Positions 22,337 through 34,748 of a DNA stretch of 64,000 nucleotides are shown one piece after another. The notes beneath the pieces are model-generated. The model made no database searches, was not told the DNA's origin, and saw nothing but the letters and a program-made list of their open reading frames with translations. Within the stretch, counting starts at the first letter, position 1, and each line of letters begins with the position of its first letter. A program made the position numbers and the translations under genes. The DNA lies in assembly GCA_029298735.1 (NCBI GenBank), contig JANSLP010000091.1, positions 39,733-103,732 on the forward strand. The letters are read 5' to 3'. The DNA is from Ophiostoma sp. CBS 140.51. Lineage: Eukaryota > Ascomycota > Sordariomycetes > Ophiostomatales > Ophiostomataceae.

Positions 22337-24967
22337 TTACACGGAAAGAACATAGTTTCCCTGAGGAATCTTTCCGGCCATGAGAAGACCAACTTCTCTC
22401 ATGCGCTCGGCACCCTCGCCGCGCTGTGTGCGCCGCTCGGGGACCTGGCCCTTACGCGCGCGGTCGCAATGCTTTTGCTGGAACTTATCGCGGCGTCTCT
22501 GGCGCTTCTGCTCGAGGCCCTTGACAATGTCAATGGCGCCGCGAACGTGCCGGAGCTTGGGCTGCTTGGCACCGGCCAGGCTGTTGGCCTTGGGCCGGCG
22601 GTTGGGTTTGGCAGCAGGTTGCTGCTGCTGTTGGGGCTGCACCTGGATAGCAGGGAGCTGCAGCTCCTGCTTCTGGTGACGGAAGATGGCCGAGGGTCTG
22701 GGCAGAGACTTGGTGTGCGTCAGGCCAGGCTTGAACGCGAGGGTCTGGAACATCGGACGGCCGCGGTTGTCAAGCGCATCCACGGGCGAAGCCGGGGGCG
22801 AGACAATGCGGGTGTGCGACGAAGCGACAATGGTCGGCACAGGCATGGGCATGGCCACGGGCACGGGCATAGCCTTGGCCTTGGGCGCAGGCGACTTGAG
22901 ACGGCGCGTAGGCGAGTGACGGTCAAACAGGCGGCGAGGCGCAGGCGAACGACCGCGGATCTTGGGCGGCGGAGGCGAGCGGCAGCGTCTGGGGGAGACA
23001 GCCCTCTTCTTCTGGCGCGCATCAGTCCGGTTGTCGATCTGGTCGTGCTGAATGTCCTCAATCTCCCAGAAACGCTCGTCGGCGCTGCCGTGGGCCTGCT
23101 TGTGCTGCTGAGCGCGCTGCTTGTAGTTGACAGGCTCGTCGTCGCTGTTGTCCTCAGGGTCCGACGTAGGGAAGCTGGGGTCAATGTCCTGGGGAATCAC
23201 GTGCGTCTTGCCACGCTTACGAGCAGCAATGTGCGACTGGTAGGCCTCCTCCAGAGGACGGTCCTCATCGAAAGTACCACAGACAAAGTCGGTGCTGTCC
23301 GGGAGCTCAGGCGTGCCCGTGCGACGGATGGTGTTGACCAGCTCGCGGTTCTTAGGGCGCTCCTGGCGCATGGCGTGACCAGCAATGAAACCAGACGAAT
23401 CCGAGTGTTCGTCGACAGACAGGCGGCGGAAGATGGGCGAGCCACCCTGGTGAAGTGTGGAGTGGTCGTTGTCAAAGTTGTGCTCACGACGCTGGCGGCC
23501 AGGCTGGTTGACAGCCCAGAGAACCAAGCCATCGTCCTCATCGTCCGAAGAAGCAAAGCCGGTCTCGTTGTCGGTGTTGTAACCGTCCGAGACACCAGAG
23601 CTGTAGCCAGCAAAGCGTTCACCTGGGAGATACTCGTTTTCGCCCTCGACAGTGTCGTTCTCGTCGTCATTGTCATCGTCCTCCTCTTCTTCGTCATCCT
23701 CGTCGTCGTCCTCGTCGTCATCGTCATCCTCGTCGACGTCCTCGTCATCATCGTCGTCGTTGTTCTCATCGTCATTGTCCTCCTCCTCAGCCTCTTCCTC
23801 AGCCTCCTTGCCCAAAAGACTAATCTTGAGCTCCTTCGCCAGAGTATCACGGATGGTGAGTCTCTGTTGAACAGTAGCCTTCTCGCGGCGAATCCAGTCG
23901 TCCTCGACGACCGCATCACTAGCGAACTCGTGGAAACGAGAGGACTCCTCGTTTAGGGCACTGGGCTCCGCGTTGTAGTACTTCTTGCTGCGAGTAGCAA
24001 TGGGGCTGTGGGAGGCCTGGCGGGAAGCCGAAGAACGGGTGACAGAGCGAGGCGAGCGGTTGGCCGAGTCACGGCGAGGAAGCATCCGGCGGATGGCCGT
24101 GGGCGACTTGGGCGCAGGAGCCGGCGAGGGCCGTCTGGCCGCGGCCTTAACACGGTTCTCGGGCGCGTCAAGCTTGAGCGTGGACAGCTGCGGCTTGTGC
24201 GTATCGGTGGACGGCTTGGCGGGGCAAGCAAAGCGGATGCACGACCGCTTGACCTGCTGCTCGACCGGCTTGGGAGGCTCAGTCACCTGAACGGGCTGCG
24301 CCAGCTGGGCGTAAGCCGCCTTGGGCGTGTCGTCCGGACCAGGCGTCTTGGTGGCAGGTGCAGGAGGCGACGCAGGCTTGGCCTTGGCAACCTCGCTCGG
24401 CTTCGGGGCACCGCAAGCAAACGAAATACACCGCTTTCTTGGCGGGGCCGCGGCAGCAGTGGTCTCGGGCTTGGTGGCGTCCTTGGAAGCAGCGTTGGCA
24501 GCCGGCTTGGGCGTGGTGTCCATAGACGGGGCCGCGGCGGCCTTGGTGTCGCGAACCTCGCCGTTGACCGGAGCAAAGCCAACGCTGACCATGCGCGGGC
24601 TAGGCGAGTTGGTGCGAGGCGGTGTGGTGATGCCAGTGTCGCTGGTGAAACCGGCCGTCGAGGCCATGCTGGTGTTGCTGGTGATGGAGCGTCTCCGGCG
24701 GGGGTAGAGGCCAGAGGCTGGGATGTGTTCGGCCGCCTCATCCTCAGACTGGCTCTGCAGCGCACGCGTCAACAGAGACTCAGTCCGCTCTCTTGGGCGG
24801 TAGACTGTCGTCTTCTCGAAAGTGTGAAGGGTCGTCGCAGACTGTTGTCTTTGGTCTGGCGGCTCGTCGGCGTCAGCAGCGGCGTCTTCCTCCACGGCAT
24901 TTGCGGCATGTGCGGTCCATGCCAGGACGTTGGACGTCGCTGTGTCGTGTCTTGTGTAATTCGGCAT
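22337..24967 (-). CDS. acidic, disordered DUF2457-like protein with two CIxFAC boxes
   Basis: Single exon, 876 aa, ATG at 24967. Recognisable blocks: two short cysteine boxes, CISFACG (Cys180/Cys185) and CIRFACP (Cys243/Cys248), each in a Pro/Ala/Lys linker; a helix-like segment with FHEFASDAV and LTIRDTLAKEL before a ~50-residue Asp/Glu run (about 386-440); then a YNTDNETGFASSDDEDD block; and a basic C-terminus with RRRDKFQQKHCDRARKGQ. From memory the DNETGFASSDDE-type block and acidic run match the fungal DUF2457 family, whose function is unknown. Lys/Arg-rich SPxR motifs suggest a nuclear protein, which is inference. The strong composition makes long open frames appear on the opposite strand; those are shadows. 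Confidence 0.82.
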   Translation of the reverse strand: MPNYTRHDTATSNVLAWTAHAANAVEEDAAADADEPPDQRQQSATTLHTFEKTTVYRPRERTESLLTRALQSQSEDEAAEHIPASGLYPRRRRSITSNTSMASTAGFTSDTGITTPPRTNSPSPRMVSVGFAPVNGEVRDTKAAAAPSMDTTPKPAANAASKDATKPETTAAAAPPRKRCISFACGAPKPSEVAKAKPASPPAPATKTPGPDDTPKAAYAQLAQPVQVTEPPKPVEQQVKRSCIRFACPAKPSTDTHKPQLSTLKLDAPENRVKAAARRPSPAPAPKSPTAIRRMLPRRDSANRSPRSVTRSSASRQASHSPIATRSKKYYNAEPSALNEESSRFHEFASDAVVEDDWIRREKATVQQRLTIRDTLAKELKISLLGKEAEEEAEEEDNDDENNDDDDDEDVDEDDDDDEDDDEDDEEEEDDDNDDENDTVEGENEYLPGERFAGYSSGVSDGYNTDNETGFASSDDEDDGLVLWAVNQPGRQRREHNFDNDHSTLHQGGSPIFRRLSVDEHSDSSGFIAGHAMRQERPKNRELVNTIRRTGTPELPDSTDFVCGTFDEDRPLEEAYQSHIAARKRGKTHVIPQDIDPSFPTSDPEDNSDDEPVNYKQRAQQHKQAHGSADERFWEIEDIQHDQIDNRTDARQKKRAVSPRRCRSPPPPKIRGRSPAPRRLFDRHSPTRRLKSPAPKAKAMPVPVAMPMPVPTIVASSHTRIVSPPASPVDALDNRGRPMFQTLAFKPGLTHTKSLPRPSAIFRHQKQELQLPAIQVQPQQQQQPAAKPNRRPKANSLAGAKQPKLRHVRGAIDIVKGLEQKRQRRRDKFQQKHCDRARKGQVPERRTQRGEGAERMREVGLLMAGKIPQGNYVLSV

Positions 24968-26330
24968 TTTGAAAAATATGATGTTTATGTGAGGTTTTCA
25001 AGGATGGAGGAAAAGGAGAAGAGTGAAAAAAGGTAGGGGGAAGAGAGGTAGAGAGAATAAAAAGATCAGTGATATATAAGAGAGGGGGTGAATCAGAGTT
25101 CAAGATCGTGAATAATAGGATTGTTGGTGAGTTTAAGGTTCGCGTTGCCAACGAGGACAAGCAACCTTCAAACAAGTCAATTGACGAACTTGCTCAAAGG
25201 CTTTCCGAAAAAGTCAATGGAACGACACAATGACGATTGTGCGGTCCTCAAGACAAAGCAGGAAGAGATTTGAAGTTTGTCGTCCCTAGGGACCGTATTG
25301 CTATAACTGGACGAACATCGTCAAGTATAAGACAAGGGATCTGAAGGGTTGAGGTGAAAGAGGAAAGGAGCGGCGGGGGGCGGTTTTTTAAAATCAGATC
25401 CTCAAGATTTGTCTTCTGCAATCTTCTGCAATCGAGTTGATATGTTTTGTCGTCGGGAAAGGCGAGTAACACGGTGTGAGGTGAGAGATGTGAGAGTTAA
25501 CCGGGGGTGGTGTAGTCGTCGATCCGGGCTCCAAGTCCAAGGTAGTTGTTTCGATGTTTCGTTCTGTCGAAGGGAAAAGAAAAGAGGCGAAAGAAGAGAA
25601 CAAGAAACAATTCGAACACAAAAACAAAAAAGAATCCGTTGTCAAGACAGCTGATCTTGATCGAAGAAGCGTTCGGTATTCCAGGTTTTTAGGTTGCTAG
25701 GCGGGAATGCAGGGACTTTGGTGTGTTGTGCAAGAGAATATGAGTCGCGCAAGGGTTCGCCGCCAACACAGCCACTGGAAGTTGGGAGATGGGAATTTTA
25801 AGGTGTTGGCGCTTGTTTGGTGAGAGAGAAAAGAGGAGAGGCGAAGGCAGATTAGAGAGAAAAGTGTTGCTGGCCAGGAGGCCTTTCCAAGCCTTGTGAC
25901 TGTAGATCAGGACGCGCAAAAGCGAGTCGAGGTCGAAGTTGAACAGGAGGGAAGGAGAGAAGTAGGAGGTTGAAAAAGGTAGGGAAAAGAAAAAAGGGTT
26001 CGTATGGAAACGGAAGTGATGTGTAGATATGTGTTGTGCGTGGGAGTTGAGGGGAGCGGCTCCCCTAGGGGGGGATAAAAGATCAGGTTTTTTAAGGTTG
26101 ACCCTGTCGTATTTTTCTGGGGCCCTGGGACGGAAGGAAAGAGCGAGGTTACGGGGGGCGTCGAAGTGTCGAACGCTCGCTCAGCGAGGGAAGGAGGGTG
26201 GTGGTGGCTTTGGTGGTGGAGGGCAAAGAGGGAAAGAGCGAATAATGTGTACGGAGAATGAAGGAACCTAGTCGGTATTTAGTCGGACGGCAGGACTGGG
26301 GTCTGATCAGTTGTTGAAAACGTTGTGGGG
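24968..26330 (-). promoter_or_regulatory. upstream region and leader of the DUF2457-like gene
   Basis: The plus strand is A/G-rich over much of this stretch, so the minus strand reads as a pyrimidine-rich leader like those ahead of the serine-rich and HOS4-like genes. Small upstream open frames are possible but none is conserved-looking. The boundary at 26330 is approximate. Confidence 0.4.
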
Positions 26331-28304
26331 GGATGACCACTCACAGGGCCAACGACAAACAAAAGGGAAACAAAGAGGGAAGGCGTCGAAGGCAGAAAAC
26401 GGTGAGAAGGGCGCTAAAACAATGGGATGAAAATGGGAAAATGCAGCGCGCCGTTTGCGCCTGGACGGAAGGGTACAAAAGGACCAAGTCGAGCAAGGAC
26501 GGGCCTCGTAGCGTCTCGCATTGGGGAGGGGCGAATGAGAAGGGCGCTGCAAAGACAGCAGCGCGGGAGGAACAGGGGGCTGCTAGTTTTCGTACAGGCC
26601 GATTTGCCCCTGCCAAAACGTTTCGCGGAAATATTTGATGCTCCGTAATAATTTCAAAGACACAAGAACGCCTGCAAGTGATGAGGCAGGTTCCCTACGC
26701 GCACCTGCCTGCTGTGTAATACACAACCCGGTGCATTACGCGTGCAGTTTCTACTTTTACCATATATTTCTCCCTCTTTCTCGAAACACCGCCAGGCCAA
26801 ATGCAAAACGGCGATGAATGTAGCGTGGTTTCCTCCGAAGTTGCATCTTCATTTTCATCATCTCTTCCTCGCCTTCTCCTCACATACAATGGCATTATGT
26901 GTGGGTAGATGCTATGCGGGCGAATGTTCTGTCAAAGTGACACCGTATTGTTCCCACTGTGAGCAAAACGTCATTTGTGTGTAGAGTAGTACAGTGCTAG
27001 CGGTTCGATTTGGTCAAAAGCGCACGGTGATCTTCAGGCGCTGCGACATTTTATTCTTTTTCTTTTTTACTTTTTTTCTTTTTCTTTTTATTCGCTTTTT
27101 CTTTCCAGCGCAGTGGGTTTTTGGCTCCGAAAACGCTGGACGTGCCGCTAGCCAGCAGAGTCATTGTCGCATGTGTTCTCCCGGTTCAGGAGCCAGTCCG
27201 TCGCCCATTCGCCCTTCCCAGTATGGCGGAACAGGACACCGCTACTCACCGTTTTGTCGGAATACTAAATACGCTCGAACACTGACTCTGCGCACGAATT
27301 GATATTTTACACCGCAACTACAGCGCTAGCCACCACGCCGTGTTAGAATGGCCGTTCTCTCTAGAGTCACCGGCTCGTAGGAAAAAAAGACAGAAAATGC
27401 AGATAATACAGCGCTGTCATCCGGTCTATGGTCAATAGCGCTGGTCTGTTGGGCTCTTTTGGGGGCATTTGTCACGCGTTTTTCCAGTGGTGTAGTTGGA
27501 CATGTGGCTGGCTCGGCTGGTTTACAGCGCCTAGGTGCGCCTGTTGTCGGCCGATCTAGGCCTGGTCTGAAGGTGTTTTTCTCCCATTTGCTCGCTATTT
27601 TCTCGGGAACAAAAATCTTTTCAGTGCAAAGTTTTTTTACCCCTTCGAAGCGCTTTCCTCTTTGCGACCCATCGCCACCACCAATTTTTCTCTCACCAAC
27701 GTCTCCAACAAAAGGCGTAGTTGGGAAGAGAATAATTAGGGACTCTTGGTCAGAAAAGAAAATATTTTCCCACCTCGCGAGCTCTGCCAATGGGGACCAC
27801 TTCATTAAACGGTCCAGACCAGACGAAAAGCCATGGCGAGAATTTGAATTTGGAGGAGGAACTCGTCAGCCAAAATGGACACCAATAATGGCCAAATCGA
27901 CAATAAAAATGTGCCAACGGACGAATCAAACACATGCCGGTAATAAACGATGCACAAAAAAGAAAGGAAAATCACGATCGTGGCTTGCTGAAAAGAGGAT
28001 CCCTTCTGTCATTTTTACTGCATTTTCCGTGTGTGTTTTGACCGTTATTTGCCTTTTCCCCTCCGGTTTCTCATCTCGTTTCTTTTCTGATTCTTTTTTA
28101 TTTTATTTTCGACTTTAATTCTTTGTAATCTTTAATGTTTTTATTCCCCCTTCATCGCAATTCAAGATCTTGGCTTTTGTCGCCTTGCCTCTTCCTGGCA
28201 GCGTTCTCCACAGACCATCAAGAAATGGAGGCTTTCTTCTCTGATCCCCTGTCGTTTGTCGTCTGCCAGTTCGTCCTAGTCCACTTCAACCGTAACGGCC
28301 CAGT

Positions 28305-28330
28305 CTTCAAAGTGGTCCTTCAAAGTGGTC
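28305..28330. repeat. 13-bp perfect tandem duplication
   Basis: CTTCAAAGTGGTC occurs at 28305-28317 and immediately again at 28318-28330. It lies in a non-coding stretch and is most simply a replication-slippage product. Confidence 0.9.
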
Positions 28331-31300
28331 CGTGTTGCATGCATATTGGAATGAGCTTTTGAAGACACCATGACACGAAGAAAAATAGTTGCTTCTGCTC
28401 TGACTGGTCCTAGGGCTGCATTTTCGGCTCCATTTGTGGGTTTTTACAGGAGCATCTTTCGGCTTTTCGAGCTTTTCGCTGCAGCTTTTCTGTTACGTTT
28501 CTTTGCCAGCTTTCCTCGCCTGCAGCATGAAGGGCCCCGTTGATACCCGCCTCGCTCCTCCTGCAGAGCCAACACAACAGCTTCATGCAGTTTTACGGAG
28601 TAGGCCGTCTGTAATTTCAGCGGTGGACTCTTCGACTCTATTTACAGAACTCTTTTCGGCTTCTTGCCCGTTTTGTTTTCTTGGGGATCCTCCTTCAAGT
28701 CGATGAACGACGAACACACTTCTCGTAAACGTGACATAAAATTGAAGGGCCCCAACATGTCAAAAAGAGCGGTGACATCCGTCCGTTTTGGCCTGGCCTT
28801 CAACGTTTCGTCTTGGCACGCTTGTCCCCCAAAGGCAGTAAAACGTCGTAAAAAGCAGGAAACAAGCCAACAAACAGAGAAACAGCGAAGACACAGACGA
28901 GATGAGCGCCGAGGGATCTGCATGCCCCTGCGGCCTCTGAGGCCGCGCCTGTCTGCCGCCCTGCCGAGCCTTGGTGGTCTTGGACTCACTTGAGGGGCCG
29001 AAAGAAACGAACAAACGTGTTTGTGCGAGCGCCGTCTACAACCAGAGCGTGTAGTGCGCAGTAGCGGGTCCCGTCTGCCTCTTTTCTTTCTCCCTTGTGC
29101 CCTGAGCGCTGGGACATCAGACGAAGAGAAGAAAAGAGCCTTCTGTGCGAAATACTTTCAGGGTACAGCGCCCCAGGTAGCTCGTATTTGTTTGGGGTTT
29201 GCGCAGCATTCTTAGCGGGCTTGGCCCTGTAAAAAAAAGACGTGAGAAGAGGCGCAATACCCGACAATCACAGCCCGTGATACTGGAAAAAGGGAAACAA
29301 AGAAAGCAGCCGTACGGCGCATTTCTGACGTCCTAATTTCGTTCTTTTGCTCAGACCGCCTGGGCACCTGAATGCGAGATCGCGAACTGCGCTGTGCCCT
29401 GTTTTGAATTTGAGTTTGGTTTTGATTTTCTATATTTATTTTTGAATTTTATTTCCATTTGTTTTTCCTCTCTCTCAGGCCCCTATCCTCGCCTTGTGTG
29501 CCTCGTCTGTTTACTGTTTAAATTACGGGAGACAAAAATATGCTCCGTAGCTTGTGCCATATCTCAACAAGCAGCTAAAAACCCTGTTTCTTAGGGGGAG
29601 AGGGCTTGATGAAACGAAACAGCCGAACAAAGGAAACAAAACAAATCTCCAAAATGAAGGGACGTATCTCTCAATTCATTTCGACATGCATTGTTCTGCA
29701 GCTAGCCCGCTCTGCAACGTGCTGGCAGGGAAGGGAAATAGAGGTCGAGTGCAGCTGAGTGTGTGGCCGGCATGGAATGCGAAATGGCCTTGATTCTTGG
29801 TTTCCGTTTTACGAGCCTCAAATTGTGGTGGCCACCGTTTCGGACCACATCCAAGTTGGCTGCTCCGTATACGAGATATCAAATTGAATCTGACTACGCA
29901 CCGGTCGTGTTGAAATGTCCAACGACGTAATGAATCGTATTCTTTTGAGTGTCATTTTGAGTTTCGGCCCTCCTCGAAGAGGATCGTCGCTTTGCCGCCG
30001 TTTCTCACCTGCATCTTTCTTCCCGAGAAACGCCACTTTTGCGGCTTACACTTTTGCGGCTTTGTTACCGTCTTCAAAAATGCTTATTACTTGATGTCGT
30101 GGCACTGGACTTCATTACGAGGCCTTTTTTGCGAGTTTCTTTGCGAGCAGGAGCAAAAAGAACGGTGAAGATCCCTCGGCTTGCAGAACAATCAAAGAGG
30201 CATCCGTACAATCAAGCTTTTAGGGAACCAGGTTGGATTGTCAAGACACATGAGAGATCCTTCAGCAACGATGCTTCTCTCTATCTCTTGTAGTGAGTTG
30301 CAGTCTTGGACGTTTCTTGTCCCTTCTTGTCCCGGATATTCAACTCCTCGTTTTGGCAATGTCCATGAGCTGCAGAAACGACCCTCCATGGTCGGCCATT
30401 GACACATGTCTCTGCCTTTTGGTCGCTTGATCTGTTGATCCCGTTACACTTTATATACTTGTCCCATTTACCCTTCTCGGTCGACATGTTCTCATTGGAC
30501 TGCTTCGACCTGCCTTGAGTATTGAGTGTGGCTTCCATTGCTTCGATTTTGTCCACCTGCTCTGCAGCCATGCGGGCCTACTGCACCTTGACAAGTTACG
30601 GCCATGCATGGCGTAACTGCGTGGCTCTCTCTCCTCCTAATTATTTAACGATGTCACCGCCGCAAGCGACGTGCCATATTTCCATATTTCCATATAGAAA
30701 AGACGTCAGGAAAGAGGAGAAATGCCACACGCAAAACGGAGAGGTTGGTCCTTGTCCATATTGCTCGTGTGTTCATCGTTCATCGCTCGTTGTCGTTCCA
30801 ATGTCTATCATGGAAAATCTTCCGACCCTCCAAATAACCATTTAAAAAGGACCAAACAATGCTGGCTCACTGGCCAACACAACCCTCAAAAGATCAACTG
30901 CACTCCAAGATCGACGAGCTCAGATGTAGAGGGCGTCTTGCTGCAACAGCATGGTAGCCCAGTTGCAACGCCTCCTCGCCTCCTCCTGGATAATCAGTAG
31001 ATTGTCGCAAAAGCAAAAGCTGGAAAGGTGGTGTAGACTCTGTTTGTATCGTTGCTTTTGAATTGTCGATCTCCAAGAAAAAGGGTGCAGTGAAGAGCTG
31101 TTTCAGGAACAGGGTAGCCGAGGATATCGAAATGCCACATTTGCACTGTAAATCCCGGTTTATGCAAGATGCGTTGTCTTCACCGCATTTCTTGAAAATG
31201 CGGCCGAAACAGCGGCCGCTCATCTGCGAAGTTCACGGTAGATCACTGTGTAAACCACAGACAATGTGACCCTTTGCGAACGTCGCCGTTGCATCACGTC

Positions 31301-32336
31301 GACGTAAATTGTCTTGCCTACGACGCTCATCCAGCATGCCAGCAGCGAGGACGAACAACAAGGGGTCGTGGGACCAAGGGATCGAGTCGCATCTCACGAG
31401 AGTTCAGGGGGCAAGAGCAAGACAGCACACAGGCCGCCATATACGGCAGCTTACGGCCCGCATGAACGCGTCGTCACTTTTGTTCCCGACATTCTGTATG
31501 CGAGTCAGATCAAAAAGACCCTTTTGGCATCCTTCAACCTGATACTCCGCACGCGCCGCACCGTTTCCATGTTCTGGAAGATGAGTTTCTGCCTTTTGCA
31601 GTGCATACGACACTCCAGGCGAGGTCAGGTTGCAGTCAATTAGTGTGTGGTCTTGTGCTGAACCGGCCAGTGACCCCCACGACACCCTCCCTCCCGGCCT
31701 CTTCCCCTCTTTCTCTCATCAAAAGCCGCTTCGTAAAACAACTCGTCGTCGTTATTGCAAACCCCGCAGTTGCAATGCACAATGCACCCACGAAACAGCT
31801 GTTTTCTGCTCCCTTTCCTTTTTGCTGTGTTGCGTTTTTCGTGTTCGGCTTCCCCTTTTGGACCCTTTGGCGCTCATGCCGCGAATGGACGAGAGGGTGA
31901 GAGCACGAGAAATGAAGGGGGAAGAAAGAGAAGGCATTAGCGACAAGATCGTGTCGAACTTCCCTTTTCTCAAAGAAACCACGAGCCGCTCTCCTGCTCG
32001 TTATTAGACTCAACCCTACGATCGTAAACCCACCAAACTAGCACAGGAGGATTGCCGGATCCCCTTCGTCGTCACTCCTCCTTCCCAACGATTGTAAGAT
32101 TTGAAGGGCTGAAGAGTGAGATGGGCCATTGTGTGAACAGTGCACTCCCAGGAATCATACTCCTTCCTTTTTTTACACTTGGTCCATGTCTTTCGGTCCT
32201 CCACTGCGAAGAGCCCTGGTAGTTTCCTATTTTGGAATGTGAATTCGAAACACACCAAACCACCAAACTGCAGTGGGAAGGAGCCCACCAACGCAAGGGA
32301 ATAGCGGAAAGAAAGAGCGGCAGTCTCCTCTGTGCC

Positions 32337-32357
32337 TGCCTGTCTGTCTGTCTGTCT
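32337..32357. repeat. TGTC tetranucleotide microsatellite
   Basis: Four exact TGTC units at 32341-32356, preceded by imperfect CTGCC units. Intergenic. Confidence 0.85.
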
Positions 32358-34388
32358 CCTCCCGTTTTGCCTCAACAGCGGTGTGAAAATGTAGCACACA
32401 GGTGCACACTAATTTGGTGCCCGTTTTGACGGTATCACCGTTTCAACGTTGAGAGGAGCGCACCCCGGGCTAGTGGCTTCTTGTCCTCTGTATGTGCATT
32501 TACTTGCCTGTGACAAGCATTCCACAGTCCGAGTCTAAGCTGGTTCTGCAAAAAGCTTGTCCCACTTGGCACAAGGGAAAACACACCAAAAACACGCCAA
32601 ACGCACACCCAAGTCGAACATAGGATGAAAGCATCGCGAAAAACGGCCAGAAAAAAGAGGGGGTCCACGACAGACAGAATGGCATGGCGTCCAAATTGTC
32701 GGTGTGGCCCTCCTCGCACAGGCTCAGTCCACAGAGCGCAAAGAGAGGAATATCAAAATAAAACATCAAAATAAAATAGGAAAACAAGAGAGAATCAGCG
32801 GACAAACTCACGAACGCGTGTGTTCCCTCTCAGTAATATTTCTGGAAATCGACTTCTCACAGCGAATCGCATAATGGCCGCGTTAAGCCGTTGCAGCATC
32901 GAGCGTCGAACGAACGCATGCTTTCTTTTTTTCTGTGTGATTAATTGTCTGGTTGTTCCTTTTTTGGTGTTCCGGGTGGCTCTGTGCCAGAATTGTCATG
33001 ACAAAGCGCCTCCTTTTCCTTCCTTTATCTGTCCCCCGGGTGCTGCTGTAATCGTAAACTCTCTCCCTTTGAAACGGGGCACCCCGAGAAGAAACAAAAC
33101 GTCCCTCTTCAAGTACCACGAGATCCACGAGATCTCACCGTTTTCTTGTATCATTTTTATCACTTCTTCTACTCTTTGTTTTTCTCTGAGTCTTTTTCAA
33201 ATGGGTGCCCTTTCGCCATTTGATAATGGAAATATTAAAAAAGATGGAGAGCAGTAGCTTGCTGTAAGTGAAGTTCATCTACGGAGTACAAGGGGGAGAC
33301 CTCCATAGAGTTGCAACTTGAGCTACGCAGTAGCACAACACGCTTCCCCTTTTCTTAGCTGTTTAGCGGTCTTAGTGGGTTTCAAGCCCTTACTCCCTAG
33401 CAGGAAGAGAAGAAAAACCATCACGGGCGCTAGAATCAATCGCCATGCGTGGTTTCTCTCCCTCCTTCTAGTGGTCTTTCCCCCCTCTTTCTTTTGCTGC
33501 GCTCGTTACGCTCTCCTCTTTTTGCCCTGATCCACAAGCGCGTCCGCTTTCTCTTTGGGAGGAGGAGGCTGGCGAGGTTGGATCGTTGGTTTGAGGGATT
33601 TACCAAAGGGTGCAAAAAAGGGCCGCCAAAAGGGTCGCTGCCAGGTCACAGTTGGTGTAAAAAGAGCCCATGTAGAAAAAAGGCCTAACAACAAAGGTCA
33701 AAAGGCACGAGAATACGGGCCAAATTATCTTTTGCGACGTCTTTGAGGAGCCAAAAAAGACCAACTCCCAAAGACGCCATTGTTGGTGCGGCTTATGGCA
33801 TGAACATGCGACTTGGAGCAAGGACGAGCAAGTGGTCAAACAATCAGCGAACGCTGGCTGTCGTCCAGCGCCGCCCATTCGCCCGGCTTTCGAATGTACA
33901 GTCGGAGTATGAGTGCATCCAAAGTGCAAAAGGAGGCTGAAAGTAGTGTGCCATACTGGATCTCGTGAGAACAGAAAGTGACATATCGAGCATGTCCAGG
34001 CGATTCCATATCGGTGCACCGTTTCTTCACTTGACTCGTCGAGAATATGAGAAATCGGTTGCCTGGATTGATCTCAAGGCAATTGCCGTGTTTGTAATTC
34101 GGGCTTCGTCATCCTCCCATCATGACACTGAGATCCAGAGTAAATCCCCTTTTTTCCTCTTGGTTCTTGATGTTTTCTTTCTTGACATGAACCGCCCGAA
34201 AAAGGAGGGAGGCGCAGGGAACATTGGCAGTGCCAGGCAGTGGACAAACGCTCTCTCGCGCCTCTTGGCCGCACAAAGCACCAAATTGGTTTCCATGCTG
34301 CGCTAGTGCATTGTCATGATGAGGTCATGCCTTGGTGCTTGCGAAGCCGGCCAGTTTTCGCGCCTGTCTCGGAAGTGGACGGAGTGAG

Positions 34389-34748
34389 GTCATGTACTAA
34401 ACAGGTTTTCACGACCTCGTTACACAGATACCCTTCTAAACAATGCACCAATGCATCTCATAAAGTCATGTGTTATTCCATGTGACTGGTCATGTGCATA
34501 CATCATGTGACCCCTGTTTTGCCGGCTAAGCAGGGCGCGGGTACAACGGTGGATCCGCCCCTTGGGGGGCTCGAAGGAAAATCGGAATCCATTTTCATTT
34601 TCTGGCGATGTTTTTTTGCTCCCGTCCTCCGAAAGCTCCAACCGACACGCATATCCACGCCACCCGCAGAAACCCCAATTGACGGTTTCTCTCTCCAACA
34701 CCTCTCTCTATATCCCCGATTCCTTCGTCCACTCCCACCACCGTCACA
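34389..34748 (+). promoter_or_regulatory. ATP16 promoter with four evenly spaced CATGTG boxes and a CCAAT box
   Basis: CATGTG begins at 34467, 34479, 34491 and 34504, a spacing of 12, 12 and 13 bp, about 245-282 bp upstream of the ATG. Three copies are preceded by T (TCATGTG) and two are followed by AC. A CCAAT pentamer sits at 34448-34452; CCAAT is the site of the HAP complex, which controls respiratory genes in fungi. A C/T-rich leader runs from about 34680 to the start codon. Factor binding is inferred, not shown. Confidence 0.5.

Larger units (their letters stand above)
26331..34388. other. 8-kb gene desert
   Basis: No protein family, spliced gene, tRNA or transposon protein is recognised on either strand. 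The longest plus-strand frame (27459-28118, 219 codons) has no family resemblance and begins at a non-ATG codon. The stretch alternates T-rich blocks (27050-27110, 28020-28140, 29400-29480) with mixed sequence, a 13-bp tandem duplication at 28305 and a TGTC repeat at 32341. Small secreted proteins or non-coding RNAs cannot be ruled out without transcript data. Confidence 0.5.

Noticed and set aside
22217..23956. Long plus-strand frame (579 codons) opposite the DUF2457-like gene
   Set aside because: It is the antisense shadow of the Asp/Glu- and Ala/Pro-rich coding strand, begins at a non-ATG codon and shows only Leu/Val/Arg low complexity.
27459..28118. 219-codon plus-strand frame in the gene desert
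   Set aside because: Non-ATG start, no family, and its C-terminal part is just T-rich sequence read as Phe/Ser.
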